NCBI GenBank assembly: GCA_033675265.1
Contig: JAUJYZ010000052.1
Span: forward strand, 106,001-170,000
Length of the DNA: 64,000 nt
Direction: 5' to 3'
DNA from: Actinostola sp. cb2023
Taxonomy: Eukaryota > Cnidaria > Anthozoa > Actiniaria > Actinostolidae
Positions 41,103 to 48,990 of the stretch are shown here, one piece after another. Position numbers and translations under genes: made by a program. The first letter of the stretch is position 1, and the number at the start of each line of letters is the position of its first letter. The notes beneath the pieces were generated by a model. The model saw nothing but the letters and a program-made list of their open reading frames with translations, was not told where the DNA came from and ran no database searches.

Positions 41103-42356
41103 CTTGGCTTTAAACACATGCCTGGGTGATCACATTGTGATTTTGACTGGGCTTAACATCTGGCACTAACAGTTGTGGCTAACCTTAATTCATGCACCAC
41201 CCCCCTTGGCTTTAAACACATGCCTGGGTGATCACATTGTGATTTTGACTGGGCTTAATATCTGGCACTAACAGTTGTGGCTAACCTTAATTCATACACC
41301 ACCCCCCTTGGCTTTAAACACATGCCTGGGTGATCACATTGTGATTTTGACTGGGCTTAACATCACTAACAGTTGTGGCTAACCTTAATTCACACCCCTG
41401 GAGACACCTGTGGGCAACAGACCTTCATCTCTACCCAATGCCCCACTCCCCCCCCCCCCCCCCCCCCCCTTGGCTTTAAACACATGCCTGGGTGATCACA
41501 TTGTGATTTTGACTGGGCTTAACATCTGGCACTAACAGTTGTGGCTAACCTTAATTCATGCACCCCCCCCCCCCCCCCCCCCTTGGCTTTAAACACATGC
41601 CTGGGTGATCACATTGTGATTTTGACTGGGCTTAACATCTGGCACTAACAGTTGTGGCTAACCTTAATTCATGCACCCCCCCCCCCCCCCCCCCCCCTTG
41701 GCTTTAAACACATGCCTGGGTGATCACATTGTGATTTTGACTGGGCTTAACATCTGGCACTAACAGTTGTGGCTAACCTTAATTCATGCACCCCCCCCCC
41801 CCCCCCCCCCCCTTGGCTTTAAACACATGCCTGGGTGATCACATTGTGATTTTGACTGGGCTTAACATCACTAACAGTTGTGGCTAACCTTAATTCATGC
41901 ACCCCCCCCCCCCCCCCCTTGGCTTTAAACACATGCCTGGGTGATCACATTGTGATTTTGACTGGGCTTAACATCTGGCACTAACAGTTGTGGCTAACCT
42001 TAATTCATGCACCCCCCCCCCCCCCCCCCCCCCCCTTGGCTTTAAACACATGCCTGGGTGATCACATTGTGATTTTGACTGGGCTTAACATCTGGCACTA
42101 ACAGTTGTGGCTAACCTTAATTCATGCACCACCCCCCCCCCCCCCCCCCCCCCCCCTTGGCTTTAAACACATGCCTGGGTGATCACATTGTAATTTTGAC
42201 TGGGCTTAACATCTGGCACTAACAGTTGTGATAACCTTAATTCATGCCCCCCCCCCCCCCCCCCCTGGCTTTAAACACATGCCTGGGTGATCACATTGTA
42301 ATTTTGACTGGGCTTAACATCTGGCACTAACAGTTGTGGCTAACCTTAATTCATGC

Positions 42357-42393
<37 letters not shown>

Positions 42394-45300
42394 TTGGCTT
42401 TAAACACATGCCTGGGTGATCACATTGTGATTTTGACTGGGCTTAACATCTGGCACTAACAGTTGTGGCTAACCTTAATTCATGCACCCCCCCCCCCCCC
42501 CCCCCCCTTGGCTTTAAACACATGCCTGGGTGATCACATTGTAATTGTTAGTCAAAGAAGGGGTGTCGAATGGTCCCCGCAAAAAGTCAGAGTCTGACAA
42601 AGTGTCAGTCAAATTTCACGGGTCTGGAAGTCTCGTTTTTTCGAAAAAAAGCCGTCTCAGAGTCTTGAATTTTGAAAACTAAGGAAATCGGCGAAAAAGC
42701 GTCTTGGGCTCGCAAAAAATGCCTTGTCTTGGAGTCTCGCAAAGTCTCGCAAAGTCTCGCCTTGACCATTTGATACCCCTCAAAGATGCTACCTTCTTGA
42801 AACATTGTATTGTAAATCCAAGACACTCACCAACATTGATGTCATCAAGAACATCGCTTGCATCTTCTTCATCTTTGTACACATTTACTTTCTTGTCAGC
42901 AGTTGATACTTGCCTGACATCTTCAAGACTATTGGATTTGTTAAGCTGTACAATAATATCATATTATCATTTACATACATGTTATGAACTACAAACTGCC
43001 ACACATTACTAATTGACCATGTTTCTATTGGCTACCTACTTACATGTGTGCACAGTGATGTCTATTTTCATCAACTCCATCTGATGATTTTAATTTCTAA
43101 TAATATTCATGAAAAAAATCATCAATTCTGATTGGCTAAGAGCAGTTCAGTTGAAAGGTACAATGTAATCTGCACTGCATGCAGTACAAAGTAAAGATTT
43201 TTCATGAATATTATTAATTGGTAATCATATGATTTCTCGTTCAATTTGGAATAATTTGCACTCGTGTGTTTTTCAAAGAGTATCAAAATTGCACAAGCCC
43301 GAAAAATTGAACTCGAAACCGTATGATTACCTCTATATATTAAACTGTCTTGAACTTGATACATACCTTTGTATCATAATTCTTGTCTTCACCGACATAA
43401 AACACAGAGTAAGGTCTTGCTGGTCTAGTTTGGTTATCTCCTACAGGTTTGTCTTGTTTATATGTCTCACGTGAAAATGACGAAATAGTGGCCGACCGTG
43501 GAAAACTATTAAACTTGTCTTTACTGTATCTCGTAGGGGGAGGGGGTGGACGTTTTTTGTGTGATGTCTCAAGTGATGAAGCAGGTTTTAAAAACTTGCT
43601 ATCAGCCGTCTTGGAACTTTTATCAGAAGTATTACTCCCTCCACTGCCAATACTACTAGAACTACCGTATTTCTCAGATACTTTATCTCCTGATGCAAGC
43701 TCTCTTCCTTTTATACTCATTCTTGTCCATGTTTTTTGGTCACTGTTTCTAGGGGGAAGAGGTGCCTTTCGCTTAGGCACAATGGGTAATTGTTCTGATA
43801 TGCATGGATCTGTTAGGGAATGAGGGTGATGTTTAGGTGGCAAAGGGACAAGTGGTGCCGCTAAGTTAAAACTAGAAGCTCTGTTAGAAACACTCATGTC
43901 AACCAGTGATCTGCTACTACTTCCATCACTATGACGACCATCACTATGGCGACCATCTTTGGCATCACTAACCGTCCTAGTGTTATTCTCACTTGGCACA
44001 GCTGAAGTACTTTTACCTCTACATTCTGATACTCTATTTTGAGAAGTTTTAAAGGGAATAGAATAGATAGATGATTTATTGGTTGGTATTGGGAAACTCT
44101 GTGATAAACTCCTAGATGATGACACACTACTATTCATTCCATTGAAACTTTCATGTGATTGACTCTTGCTCTGTGGTGGCCTGGGTGCTGGATTAGTCTT
44201 GTTATAATATACCTTTAATGGTGTTCTACCATCCAAATATCTACCAGAAACAAACACCGAATCTGTAGAATCATCTCCTCTTGCTGAATCTGAACTCACA
44301 TCTCTTGGTGACAGGGATGAAACTAAGGAGGATTGTGATAACGGTTTAGATGAAGTACTGAAGTCCCTTGCGAAAATTCCTTCTCTGAGTTCTTTACAGA
44401 GTGAACTCTGACTAGAGTCTAAGACATTTTCAGATTCACTTTCTACCGGCACCAAGTATGCTGATGGACATGTTCCTGTTACGCCACTATTGACTCTTCC
44501 TTCTATCCAATTATCATCCACAACATTAATAATAGTTATAGTGTCCCCTTCATTAAGGGCTAAATCACCTGGATGCAAGGCAGAGAAGTGATAAAGGGCC
44601 CTCATTCTGAGCCCCTCCCTCAAGGGGACCTTCTTCTGAGGTGTTGTAGACAGTGATGTTCTGCTTTCTTCTACTTCTGGAGGAAGATCAATTTCTACGT
44701 CAACAAAGCTGGCTGGAAATAACCCAACATTGCCATCTATCTCACCCTCGAGCCATTGTGATCCGGCACGTTTACGAAGCAAGATGATCTCACCCTCTTT
44801 GAATGTAAGCTCAGACTCGCTTTCTCCAACGAATGGGTAGATAGACCTTGCACATGGTGTAGGTGGCACTTCATATATATCTTGAAAAGGTTGAACATAA
44901 GTCTTAGGAAATAACCCTATTTTCCCTTCAAAATGTCCCTCGTACCAGTTATCGTCTACATCTTTACTGATAATTATTGTGGCGCCTTCTGGGAAACTAA
45001 GTTCACCACCGTTTCTTGCTGCAAAACTATACAATGCTTCGACTGAAATAGCATCCTGGTTGCCATAGAGTGGAGCATTGGCATATAATGCATTGGTATC
45101 ATCTTCATCAGTGCATATAGAGTCATAGAGTTTCTCAACATACGAATTGGGAAAAACTCCTATTTTTCCATCCACTTCTCCTCTCCACCAATTTTCATTC
45201 ACTTCTTCAACAACCTTCACTCGTTCTCCTCTGCTGAAACTAATTTCGTTGGGTCTGATACCTCTGTAAGTCTCTGATGCAACAAATACATCATGTTGTA

Positions 45301-45484
45301 GCTGGCTGTGAATTTGTGCTGCATATGTTACTGGAAATAGTCCTCTATGACCAGCAAGTTCTGCATTGTACCAGTGTTCATTGTACTGACTGATTACTTT
45401 GATTATGTCACCTTCATTTGCTGATAGTTCATCAGAATTGCTGCCATTGTATTGGAAGGAGACTCTCACATACAAATCCTCCAT
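13490..45484 (-). CDS. DNMBP: DNMBP/Tuba-type Cdc42 GEF scaffold: SH3(x5)-DH-BAR-SH3(x2)
   Basis: This is the dynamin-binding protein Tuba, which links dynamin, actin regulators and Cdc42 activation at membranes. Nineteen exons, in minus-strand order: 43367-45484, 42831-42945, 40419-40480, 39144-39185, 38921-39023, 38517-38599, 36384-36522, 35805-35971, 35459-35576, 35098-35189, a damaged exon near 30538-30720, 30209-30305, 29864-29995, 26061-26165, 19558-19719, 18290-18472, 17397-17567, 16705-16881 and 13490-14008. Apart from the damaged exon and one with two frameshifts, phases agree at every junction. The recovered sequence is about 1530 residues plus the damaged exon, close to human DNMBP (1577). 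Domain order matches the family, except that five rather than four N-terminal SH3 domains are visible. The ATG at 45484 is preceded by an acceptor-like tttgatag, so untranslated 5' exons probably lie upstream. About two thirds of the gene length is tandem repeats. Confidence 0.93.
14100..16735. repeat. 72-81 bp minisatellite carrying a DNMBP 5' splice site in each unit (about 34 copies)
   Basis: On the minus strand each unit reads ...caacaaggaggcataccatt / cattctccccta/gtaagtag / attatcattgtcatcatc..., that is, the last ~27 nt of exon 18, its donor, and the first intron bases, plus a TCA/CAC-rich spacer. Units vary between aggcat and atgcat and in the length of the (atc) spacer. Most unit lengths are multiples of three (donors at about 78, 78, 72 and 78 nt steps next to the exon). 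Some units are broken, e.g. near 16315 (cctataag instead of cctagtaag). Confidence 0.95.
16705..16881 (-). CDS. DNMBP: DNMBP exon 18: proline-rich linker whose 3' end seeded a minisatellite
   Basis: Fifty-nine codons, including MAPQPPPRLGATGGARNQEP and ending PVPRRHTIHSPL at CCCCTA/gtaagtag. The last ~27 nt and the donor are copied about 34 times in the adjoining intron. Acceptor tgcatttccag. The linker probably spaces the BAR domain from the C-terminal SH3 pair. Confidence 0.88.
17397..17567 (-). CDS. DNMBP: DNMBP exon 17: post-BAR basic segment
   Basis: It reads LPLVKEEGDIVEQQKRKTQQ then VVESLADLSFIPSQFLGKEL and RKRREARKQPFIPSLP, rich in lysine and arginine. Acceptor cccatttag, donor gtaagtat, phase 0 on both sides. 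Confidence 0.82.
18045..18127. repeat. ATT/GTT microsatellite after a retroposon-like tail
   Basis: The sequence gagacgttaataagttatt leads into (att)n, then (gtt)n and (att)n. The tail resembles cacgttaataaaggttatt at 56748. Confidence 0.75.
18290..18472 (-). CDS. DNMBP: DNMBP exon 16: BAR domain
   Basis: It reads AKSELESAKKDYEALNTQLL then EELPVFYDKTIELVKDCILN and FMQAKRKFHAVFLG. YEALNxQLLxELPxF is the typical third BAR helix. Acceptor gttattatag, donor gtatgtta. Confidence 0.92.
18525..19258. repeat. CAT/CAC/CAG-rich minisatellite in DNMBP intron 15
   Basis: About 730 bp of degenerate units such as tcatcaccatcag, between exons 15 and 16. No regular long period is evident. Confidence 0.92.
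19558..19719 (-). CDS. DNMBP: DNMBP exon 15: BAR domain
   Basis: It reads INDVQRLVLSPLNSLLALFQ then GPQRLIQKRQHKCLDYDSRS. The GPQrLIqKRxxKxLDyD motif is characteristic of the DNMBP/ARHGEF37/38 BAR region. Acceptor taccgtag, donor gtaagagc. Confidence 0.92.
20148..21166. repeat. 17-bp satellite tgatcactctctatcag (about 60 copies)
   Basis: A nearly perfect 17-bp unit containing TGATCA, with a few length variants near 20440, 20530 and 20770-20810. It abuts the next array directly at about 21167. Confidence 0.97.
21167..25313. repeat. 33/36-bp minisatellite, 4.1 kb, in DNMBP intron 14
   Basis: The unit is gatgatgctggtgatgatgc followed by tagtagtggtagtgatgac. The length is a multiple of three, so several frames are open for long stretches on both strands; these are not genes. 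Variants (gatgcagtgatg, gatacctgg-like, gacgacatgatg) are arranged in higher-order blocks, e.g. 21608-21880 resembles 23071-23385. Confidence 0.96.
25314..26060. other. DNMBP intron 14 remainder with degenerate GAT repeats
   Basis: About 25380-25810 is unique sequence. Degenerate relatives of the 33/36-bp repeat recur at about 25819-26006. No exon is seen before exon 14. Confidence 0.5.
26061..26165 (-). CDS. DNMBP: DNMBP exon 14: BAR domain
   Basis: It reads TVDKQFIEEEKKFLYLEKAV then KNLIKNITAYMEQFQ, the start of the membrane-curving BAR helices. Acceptor ttcatttcag, donor gtaatggg, phase 0 on both sides. Confidence 0.88.
26177..29270. repeat. 111-bp tandem array (about 28 copies) in DNMBP intron 13
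   Basis: The unit runs from gagtacaaacatatccaaac to tggtgccttatattatatat. It contains a perfect short hairpin (caaacat-ga-atgtttg). Variants lacking the gagat segment and cat/cgt variants alternate in a regular higher-order pattern. The array begins about 12 bp from the acceptor of exon 14. Confidence 0.96.
29271..29720. repeat. Retroposon tail and ATT / ATTGGATT microsatellites
   Basis: The phrase ggatgcgctatataaatact at about 29337 leads into long (att)n tracts to 29520. A poly-T tract and more ATT/ATGGATT repeats follow, up to about 29697. Confidence 0.8.
29864..29995 (-). CDS. DNMBP: DNMBP exon 13 with two apparent 1-nt deletions
   Basis: Three segments in successive frames match the DH-BAR linker: IKYKRVEESG, then KFQKLNWHSVMKKSSRFNR, then RITQMTGLVSQ. 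Two single-base losses would explain the frame changes. The exon length of 132 nt is exactly two short of what the flanking phases (1 in, 0 out) require. Acceptor catttag, donor gtagataa. This may be sequencing error or a null allele. Confidence 0.7.
30209..30305 (-). CDS. DNMBP: DNMBP exon 12: end of DH domain
   Basis: It reads IHKDKQNLIKAMSAMNDVVR then KSINRICASKDIG, matching the last DH helix (HPDKxxLxxAxxxxxxINxxIN). Acceptor cccctgag, donor gtgagaaa, phase 1 end. Confidence 0.85.
30538..30720 (-). pseudogene. DNMBP: Damaged or mis-assembled DNMBP exon 11 (DH core)
   Basis: At 30598-30618 the minus strand encodes FLIKPVQ, the signature of DH conserved region 3. Just downstream, in other frames, are YPLL and then ELITP, where the family has RYPLLLxELxxxTP. 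The spacing and frame are disturbed by sequence identical to the neighbouring minisatellite (ccattcatttgttcatcc). No good donor follows FLIKPVQ, and the acceptor is unresolved. The order between exons 10 and 12 is exactly as expected, so this is the right place for the exon, either decayed by repeat invasion or wrong in the assembly. Boundaries are approximate. Confidence 0.5.
30770..34650. repeat. 16/20-bp minisatellite ggatgaacaaatgaat, 3.9 kb, in DNMBP intron 10
   Basis: The 16-bp unit ggatgaacaaatgaat, with frequent 4-bp ggat additions and atagatgg variants, forms repeated higher-order blocks. Three open frames longer than 1100 codons on the minus strand (SIHLFIHSFVHPF-type text) are artefacts of the repeat. 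The left edge merges with the damaged DH exon. Confidence 0.97.
34681..35088. mobile_element. TA-flanked 408-bp inverted-repeat element
   Basis: Ends gccattaccaaaacgagcag and its inverted match (ctgctcgtttaggtaatggc) are each flanked by TA. An inner pair is ttgtccagccaaa / ttggctggacaa. No transposase. A TA duplication suggests a Tc1/mariner- or pogo-type non-autonomous element. It lies between the minisatellite and the exon 10 donor. Confidence 0.7.
35098..35189 (-). CDS. DNMBP: DNMBP exon 10: DH domain
   Basis: It reads KCFVDTADEIEGIYAQYCRN then HDDAIGLLEK, matching the DH 'F...Y..YC..H..A...L' helix. Acceptor ttattgttag, donor gtacaatt. A TA-flanked element ends about 9 nt into the intron. 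Confidence 0.9.
35459..35576 (-). CDS. DNMBP: DNMBP exon 9: DH domain
   Basis: It reads VVESDILFGNMKSVVDMSSK then LLNSFEKAVQGKDADEQEL, matching the DH pattern 'IFGNIxxLxxxxxxLLxxLE'. Acceptor ttgtcactag, donor gtaggaca, phase 1 end. Confidence 0.9.
35637..35797. mobile_element. 161-bp palindromic MITE next to the exon 8 donor
   Basis: The arms acaccgattcc(a/g)aacatgg and onward are near-perfect inverted copies of about 44 bp. The element lies wholly in intron 8 and starts about 8 nt from the splice donor at 35804. Confidence 0.8.
35805..35971 (-). CDS. DNMBP: DNMBP exon 8: start of DH (RhoGEF) domain
   Basis: It contains AQQREKVVNELIHTEQDYLR then DLQLCLKYFAEELKNSK, the first conserved helix (CR1) of Dbl-homology domains, with the invariant E in the hTExDYxRDL pattern. 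Donor gtactaaa is followed within about 8 nt by a palindromic MITE. Confidence 0.92.
36130..36383. other. GC-richer intron segment with short open frames
   Basis: Both strands hold open frames up to 85 codons, but none joins neighbouring exons in phase. It may be a fragment of an unrecognised mobile element. I do not call a gene here. Confidence 0.3.
36384..36522 (-). CDS. DNMBP: DNMBP exon 7, helical pre-DH segment
   Basis: It reads KQIRSQKSLQVLLNVVEESR then KEEVYENLCLCESIITNLQS and NIAERK. Acceptor ttatacatag, donor gtttgttg (weak). The other acceptor choices in this stretch break the phase with exon 6. Confidence 0.65.
36565..36670. mobile_element. Dispersed palindromic repeat related to the 113-bp array
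   Basis: Arms aatgtaagtgatctctgatt...aaattctcc and ggagaatttgga...tcatttacactgttcttg are inverted copies. The sequence matches the units of 1602-2842 and the flanks of the foldback element at 57497-60153. Confidence 0.7.
36770..38495. repeat. 18-bp minisatellite gtgtctgtcttagagagg in DNMBP intron 6
   Basis: About 95 copies with variants (atcttagatagg, tctgagag) arranged in larger blocks. It ends about 20 bp from the exon 6 donor. Confidence 0.95.
38517..38599 (-). CDS. DNMBP: DNMBP exon 6
   Basis: It reads DRTFLIQSYPKRKKIEDSIA then LLETDLE. Acceptor attgttttag, donor gtatgctg. The 18-bp array M begins about 20 nt beyond the donor. Confidence 0.78.
38640..38905. repeat. Purine-rich (GGAAAGAA)n-like tract in DNMBP intron 5
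   Basis: Degenerate A/G-only sequence, such as gaaggaaaggggaaaagg; on the minus strand it is a long polypyrimidine stretch. The open frames in it (FLLSFPHIF-type) are compositional. Confidence 0.8.
38921..39023 (-). CDS. DNMBP: DNMBP exon 5, coiled-coil-like linker
   Basis: It reads MLVHDPDKHNEMEGKITRSQ then QKITEWKDITNGLK, a charged helical segment before the DH domain. Acceptor gtttgatag, donor gtacaaaa, phase 1 end. Its start is an ATG, but phase matching places it as an internal exon. Confidence 0.75.
39144..39185 (-). CDS. DNMBP: DNMBP exon 4 (42-nt microexon)
   Basis: Fourteen codons, VEWRACSGMKTILQ, bounded by ttgtaacag and gtacgtgt, phase 0 on both sides. An internal GT donor (after 22 nt) would break the frame, so the longer form is preferred. 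Support is from splice signals and phase only. Confidence 0.6.
39298..40305. repeat. 78-92 bp tandem array (about 12 copies) in DNMBP intron 3
   Basis: The unit runs cagaccttcatctctaccca ... cacacacttatacattgcag ... acacctgtgggcaa, with a shorter alternative form (acagtatacactgcag). All three plus frames stay open because of unit length and composition. A single fragment also lies inside a different array at 41393-41450. Confidence 0.95.
40419..40480 (-). CDS. DNMBP: DNMBP exon 3, with tandem alternative acceptors
   Basis: It encodes LIPGVPELDKKIANAEHNLQ after the split alanine codon. The acceptor tgtgtttcag at 40481-40482 is the innermost of four identical acceptors spaced exactly 21 nt apart (see 40481-40566). 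Donor gtatttca. Confidence 0.75.
40481..40566. repeat. 21-bp tandem repeat containing the exon 3 acceptor
   Basis: On the minus strand the unit is cattaataccttgtgtttca + g. The AG acceptors fall at 40481, 40502, 40523 and 40544 (lower coordinate of each pair). The first ten bases of each unit copy the start of exon 3, so each unit is a complete alternative acceptor in the same frame. Confidence 0.92.
40598..40975. repeat. 60-63 bp tandem array (6 copies) in DNMBP intron 2
   Basis: The unit is atagcaagtgatgagtttgt ... ttgacagggtaaacaggtctg. Confidence 0.93.
41015..42545. repeat. About 115-bp tandem array with variable poly-C tracts (13 copies) in DNMBP intron 2
   Basis: The conserved part runs ccttggctttaaacacatgc ... 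tggctaaccttaattcatgc and is joined to a poly-C run of 6 to about 35 bases. The unit also contains the palindromic tgatcaca(t/c)tgtga. The C runs differ in nearly every copy. Confidence 0.95.
42831..42945 (-). CDS. DNMBP: DNMBP exon 2
   Basis: Acceptor attgtacag and donor gtgagtgt. In phase it reads LNKSNSLEDVRQVSTADKK and YKDEEDASDVLDDINVG, an acidic linker between the SH3 block and the DH domain. It ends in phase 1, as exon 3 requires. Confidence 0.8.
43367..45484 (-). CDS. DNMBP: DNMBP exon 1: five SH3 domains and proline/serine-rich linker
   Basis: This 706-codon exon begins MEDLYVRVSFQYNG. SH3 domains lie at about residues 3-58, 64-120, 147-201, 210-266 and 292-348, each with the ALYxF-like start, a conserved W (EHWYN, ENWWRGE, DNWYEG, QWLEGE, DNWIEG) and a GLFPxxYV-type end. 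The fifth has GTCPSAYL in place of GLFP. The remaining 350 residues are serine-rich and low in hydrophobics, with polyproline stretches (PLPPKHHP, KRPPPPPTR) that could bind SH3 or WH1 partners. Donor gtatgtat. Confidence 0.95.
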
Positions 45485-47961
45485 CTATCAAAGGACATAA
45501 TCTATGACGGACAAACAAAACCTTCATTTAGGGCTTCTACATCATCAGTCACTCTGGAAGGTAGGGCTAGGTGTGTGTGTGGTGGGGGAGGGAGGGAGTA
45601 GGGGCAGTGTGTGTGTGTACGTGCATGGTGTACAATGTATGTGTGGGGGGGGGGGGGGGAGTAGGGGGGAGTAGGGGGACAAGACATGGTGGTGCACGTG
45701 GTGAGGGGGTAATTTATAATTAAGAAGGGTGACCTGCAGAAGGAATATTTTTCTGAAATTATACATAAACTCTAACTAGACAGACACCTGGCTTTTATTC
45801 AAGCTTGCCGTACAGAATAGTACATATAATCATCAGTTGTGTGACTGCATGTGCAAGGTGAGGTGGCTATACTTGTAATATTATTATTATTGTTATCGTG
45901 TACATGTATATACTCAGAACTGACAAATTTTGATTTAATTTATATTACAGTGTATTTCAAGAAAATGAATAAACCTTTTGAAATAATTAATAAAGAATAA
46001 AGAAAATGAAAGGAAATTATGTAAAGTAAAGTGATGACCCTTGTTAACATTTGACAAATGACAATAAATTATTAACACACTTGAATTATAATTTACATTT
46101 GCAATATACAGATATATGTACTCAATGTACATATCTCCTATTAAGGTGCTACACACTGTACCTGCAATATTCTCTAGAAATAAACAAGATCAGGGTTATT
46201 TTTAATTATTTTCCTAATTTGAAATTATTAAAAATCAACATATATTTAAGCTTATACACCTAACTGGCTGTAAAGCCAAAATACAATGCAAAGTTGGATT
46301 AAGTTTATAAAAAATATCTAAAGTTTTTAAACGCTTTGAAACTCATAAAGTACATTTAAAATGACTGTGGGTTAAATATGAACTTTAGAACACGGTTTAT
46401 CATGGTTTAAATTAACAAAAACATCACAGTAGAAATTGAAATTTATCCATCTTATTTCACAGGCAATTAACCAAGCAAGCACAGTAATCTATTGTATTGC
46501 TAGAGCAGAACAGTGATCACAAATCTCACTGATAAAAGGTCAGATCTTAGCCAATACTCACAACTCAGTATTAATACTATAAAGAACATACACTGAACTG
46601 GTAGAGAAAGTTATAACTTGTTTACGAGAGAAATCCACACGATGTAAATTAATTCTATGCACCTGAGAGACGAGGAATTCAATGTTGAAATTGATAATAT
46701 TCAAAAATTATAAAAGCGAGAGAATTAAATTGGACTTCATTTAAAAGAGAATAGATTGAGATCAGAGTAATCTTGTGAATCAAGGAAGTATTAAGAATAT
46801 TTAAGGTAAGCTTAGCAAGGAAACCATACAAAGTCTGCATACATACCAAGTCATATATCAAGTAACTTTGACAAGAAACTATAACGACTAAACACAACAC
46901 GTATTTTACCTTGAATTAGTGACGGTTTTACCACCTAACAGCCATAGATATAGCTAGTATACATAGAATAGTCGTTATACTAACACATCATACCATATAG
47001 ACGTTCCTTGGCAGATATAAACTAGATGATTCAGGCTGAAAATGACCCTCAACTTCGTTTATTTTTGCTCTGCACGTCCTGACTGTCTTTGAACTGCGCA
47101 TGGTTCAATATGTCAAGCATACCGACCCTCCCCTCCCTAGCTACTAAAATGGACTTTGAAAAATCTACGGCAGCTGAAAAAGTTTTTCAACTTTTAAAGA
47201 TTTTTGGATTGAGATGTTTTTTTACATTAGTTTAGAGAATGTAAATAATTATTCACATACATACAATCTTATTATCACCCGCCATTTCGCAGGTACTTAG
47301 TAATAATTATATCGAGAGTGCAAATTATATTTTATTGGAAAGCTTTAATTTGAAAAGAAAGGAAAGGAAAAGACAAAACAAATTATCAAATAAAAAATAT
47401 TTCTTTTTGCAAAATATGTGGCGATGAAATTACTTTTAGTGTTCAAGTTTCTGAGCGCCGCAACTGATACTATTCAAATGCAAATCGCGAACATTCGTAC
47501 ATGTACCCTCGATGATAGTTAGTTTTATTGTAATATAGTGTATATAACAACCTACTTTAATTATAAGGGCTTTTCAAGGCGCTCAGTCTCATTTCAAAAA
47601 TTCTCCACTCCGCCCAAACCACCCAATGCGCGCCGTACATGGGCACATTCAGTCCTCGGTATAAACTCAGGTCAACCAGGAGTATATTCGGTATTTCTCT
47701 GAGCGCGAGAAACGAGCGACAGAATATACCCCATGCATGGGTTAACGAGGATGTACATGGGCAACGCAAGTCATGATCACACCGCAAACAAGTAAGGCTT
47801 TCCTCCTGTGGTGAGCAAGCAATTTCTATATATGACATGTTGTACTAAAACAAGCAACTAGAGAAAAAGTCTAACTTGCTTTTCTTTTTCAGAAGGAGCG
47901 GCGCTTAGTTAAAGGTAAAGCTAGTACGCGTGCTTTGATTGGTCGAGTGCCGTGTGTTATT

Positions 47962-48158
47962 AGAGTACAGGCGCACAGATGACGTCACAACATCTCTCAA
48001 TTCTCAATAAAACAAATAGATTCCATTTTGCCTCTGTACTCTAGATGCACAGAAGACGTGGTGAGAATGTGGTGAGAACGACTTCGTCTCGTGGCGTACT
48101 TTTTTGTTCTCACCACATTTTGACGTCATCTGTGCATCTATAAGAGTACAGACGCACG
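47962..48158. mobile_element. Inverted-repeat element with TGACGTCA motifs
   Basis: The segment agagtacaggcgcacagatg-acgtca is matched by the inverted tgacgtcatctgtgcatc and further copies of agagtacag/ctgtactct. TGACGTCA is the consensus CRE octamer, here probably a by-product of the repeat. Confidence 0.5.
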
Positions 48159-48721
48159 GCAAAATGGCATCTATTTGTTAAATACTTTTTTATCACAGTC
48201 TGAAACACTGACTTGTATCGACTTCCCTCTATGGCTACGTCCTTTCAGCAAGATTTTATCTCAATAAATCAGTATGAGAACTGTTAAAAGGGTCTTCGCT
48301 AACATTAGACCCCTTTTAAGATAACAGACCTCATGTTTGGCTGCACTATATTTGTCGATAGAAAATTTAAAGATAATGTAAACAACGCCTTGTTCGAATA
48401 TACACGAGATGTTATTTCATTGTATTGTAAGTTACAATGTTCATAAAATAAACCATTACGATTGAGTTATTGTCACATATTTTCTCGCGTATAAGACGCA
48501 CCTCGCCTATTAGGCGCACCGTCGAAACAAATCAGCCGTGAATCAGGTTTGGGAAAAAATGCTGCATGTCGGGCATGTGATTACCCATAATACATCTCGG
48601 TTGTGCGTTCGGATACTTTTTCATGACCCACCCTCCCTTTTCAGGGTCTAAGAAAGCTATGACCCTCCCCAGGCCCTCCCCCACTTTCCACTCCCCCCCC
48701 CCCCCTTCCCCTAAAAGTCCC

Positions 48722-48990
48722 TAAAAATGAACTTTACCGAAAATAAAACAGAAACTAAAAAAAAAAATAATAATAATAATAATTAAAAATAATATCTATC
48801 GAAACAAAACCCACAGCAACAGAAAGGAAATTAAAATGAATTTCAAAATAAATTTTACCGAAAAAAAAAACAGAAACTAAAATAAAGAAAAAAATATTAA
48901 TTAAAAATAATATCTATCGAAAAAAAACCACAGCAACAGAAAGGAAATTAAAATTAATTTCAAAATAAATTTTAGCGAAAAAAAAAGACA
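48722..48990. repeat. Triplicated A-rich unit of about 110 bp
   Basis: Three copies of a unit with cacagcaacagaaaggaaat and aaaataaattttaccg, separated by A/ATA runs. Confidence 0.75.

Noticed and set aside
47557..47838. 93-codon minus-strand open frame upstream of DNMBP
   Set aside because: No recognisable domain, no splice partners, and local inverted-repeat sequence; likely chance.
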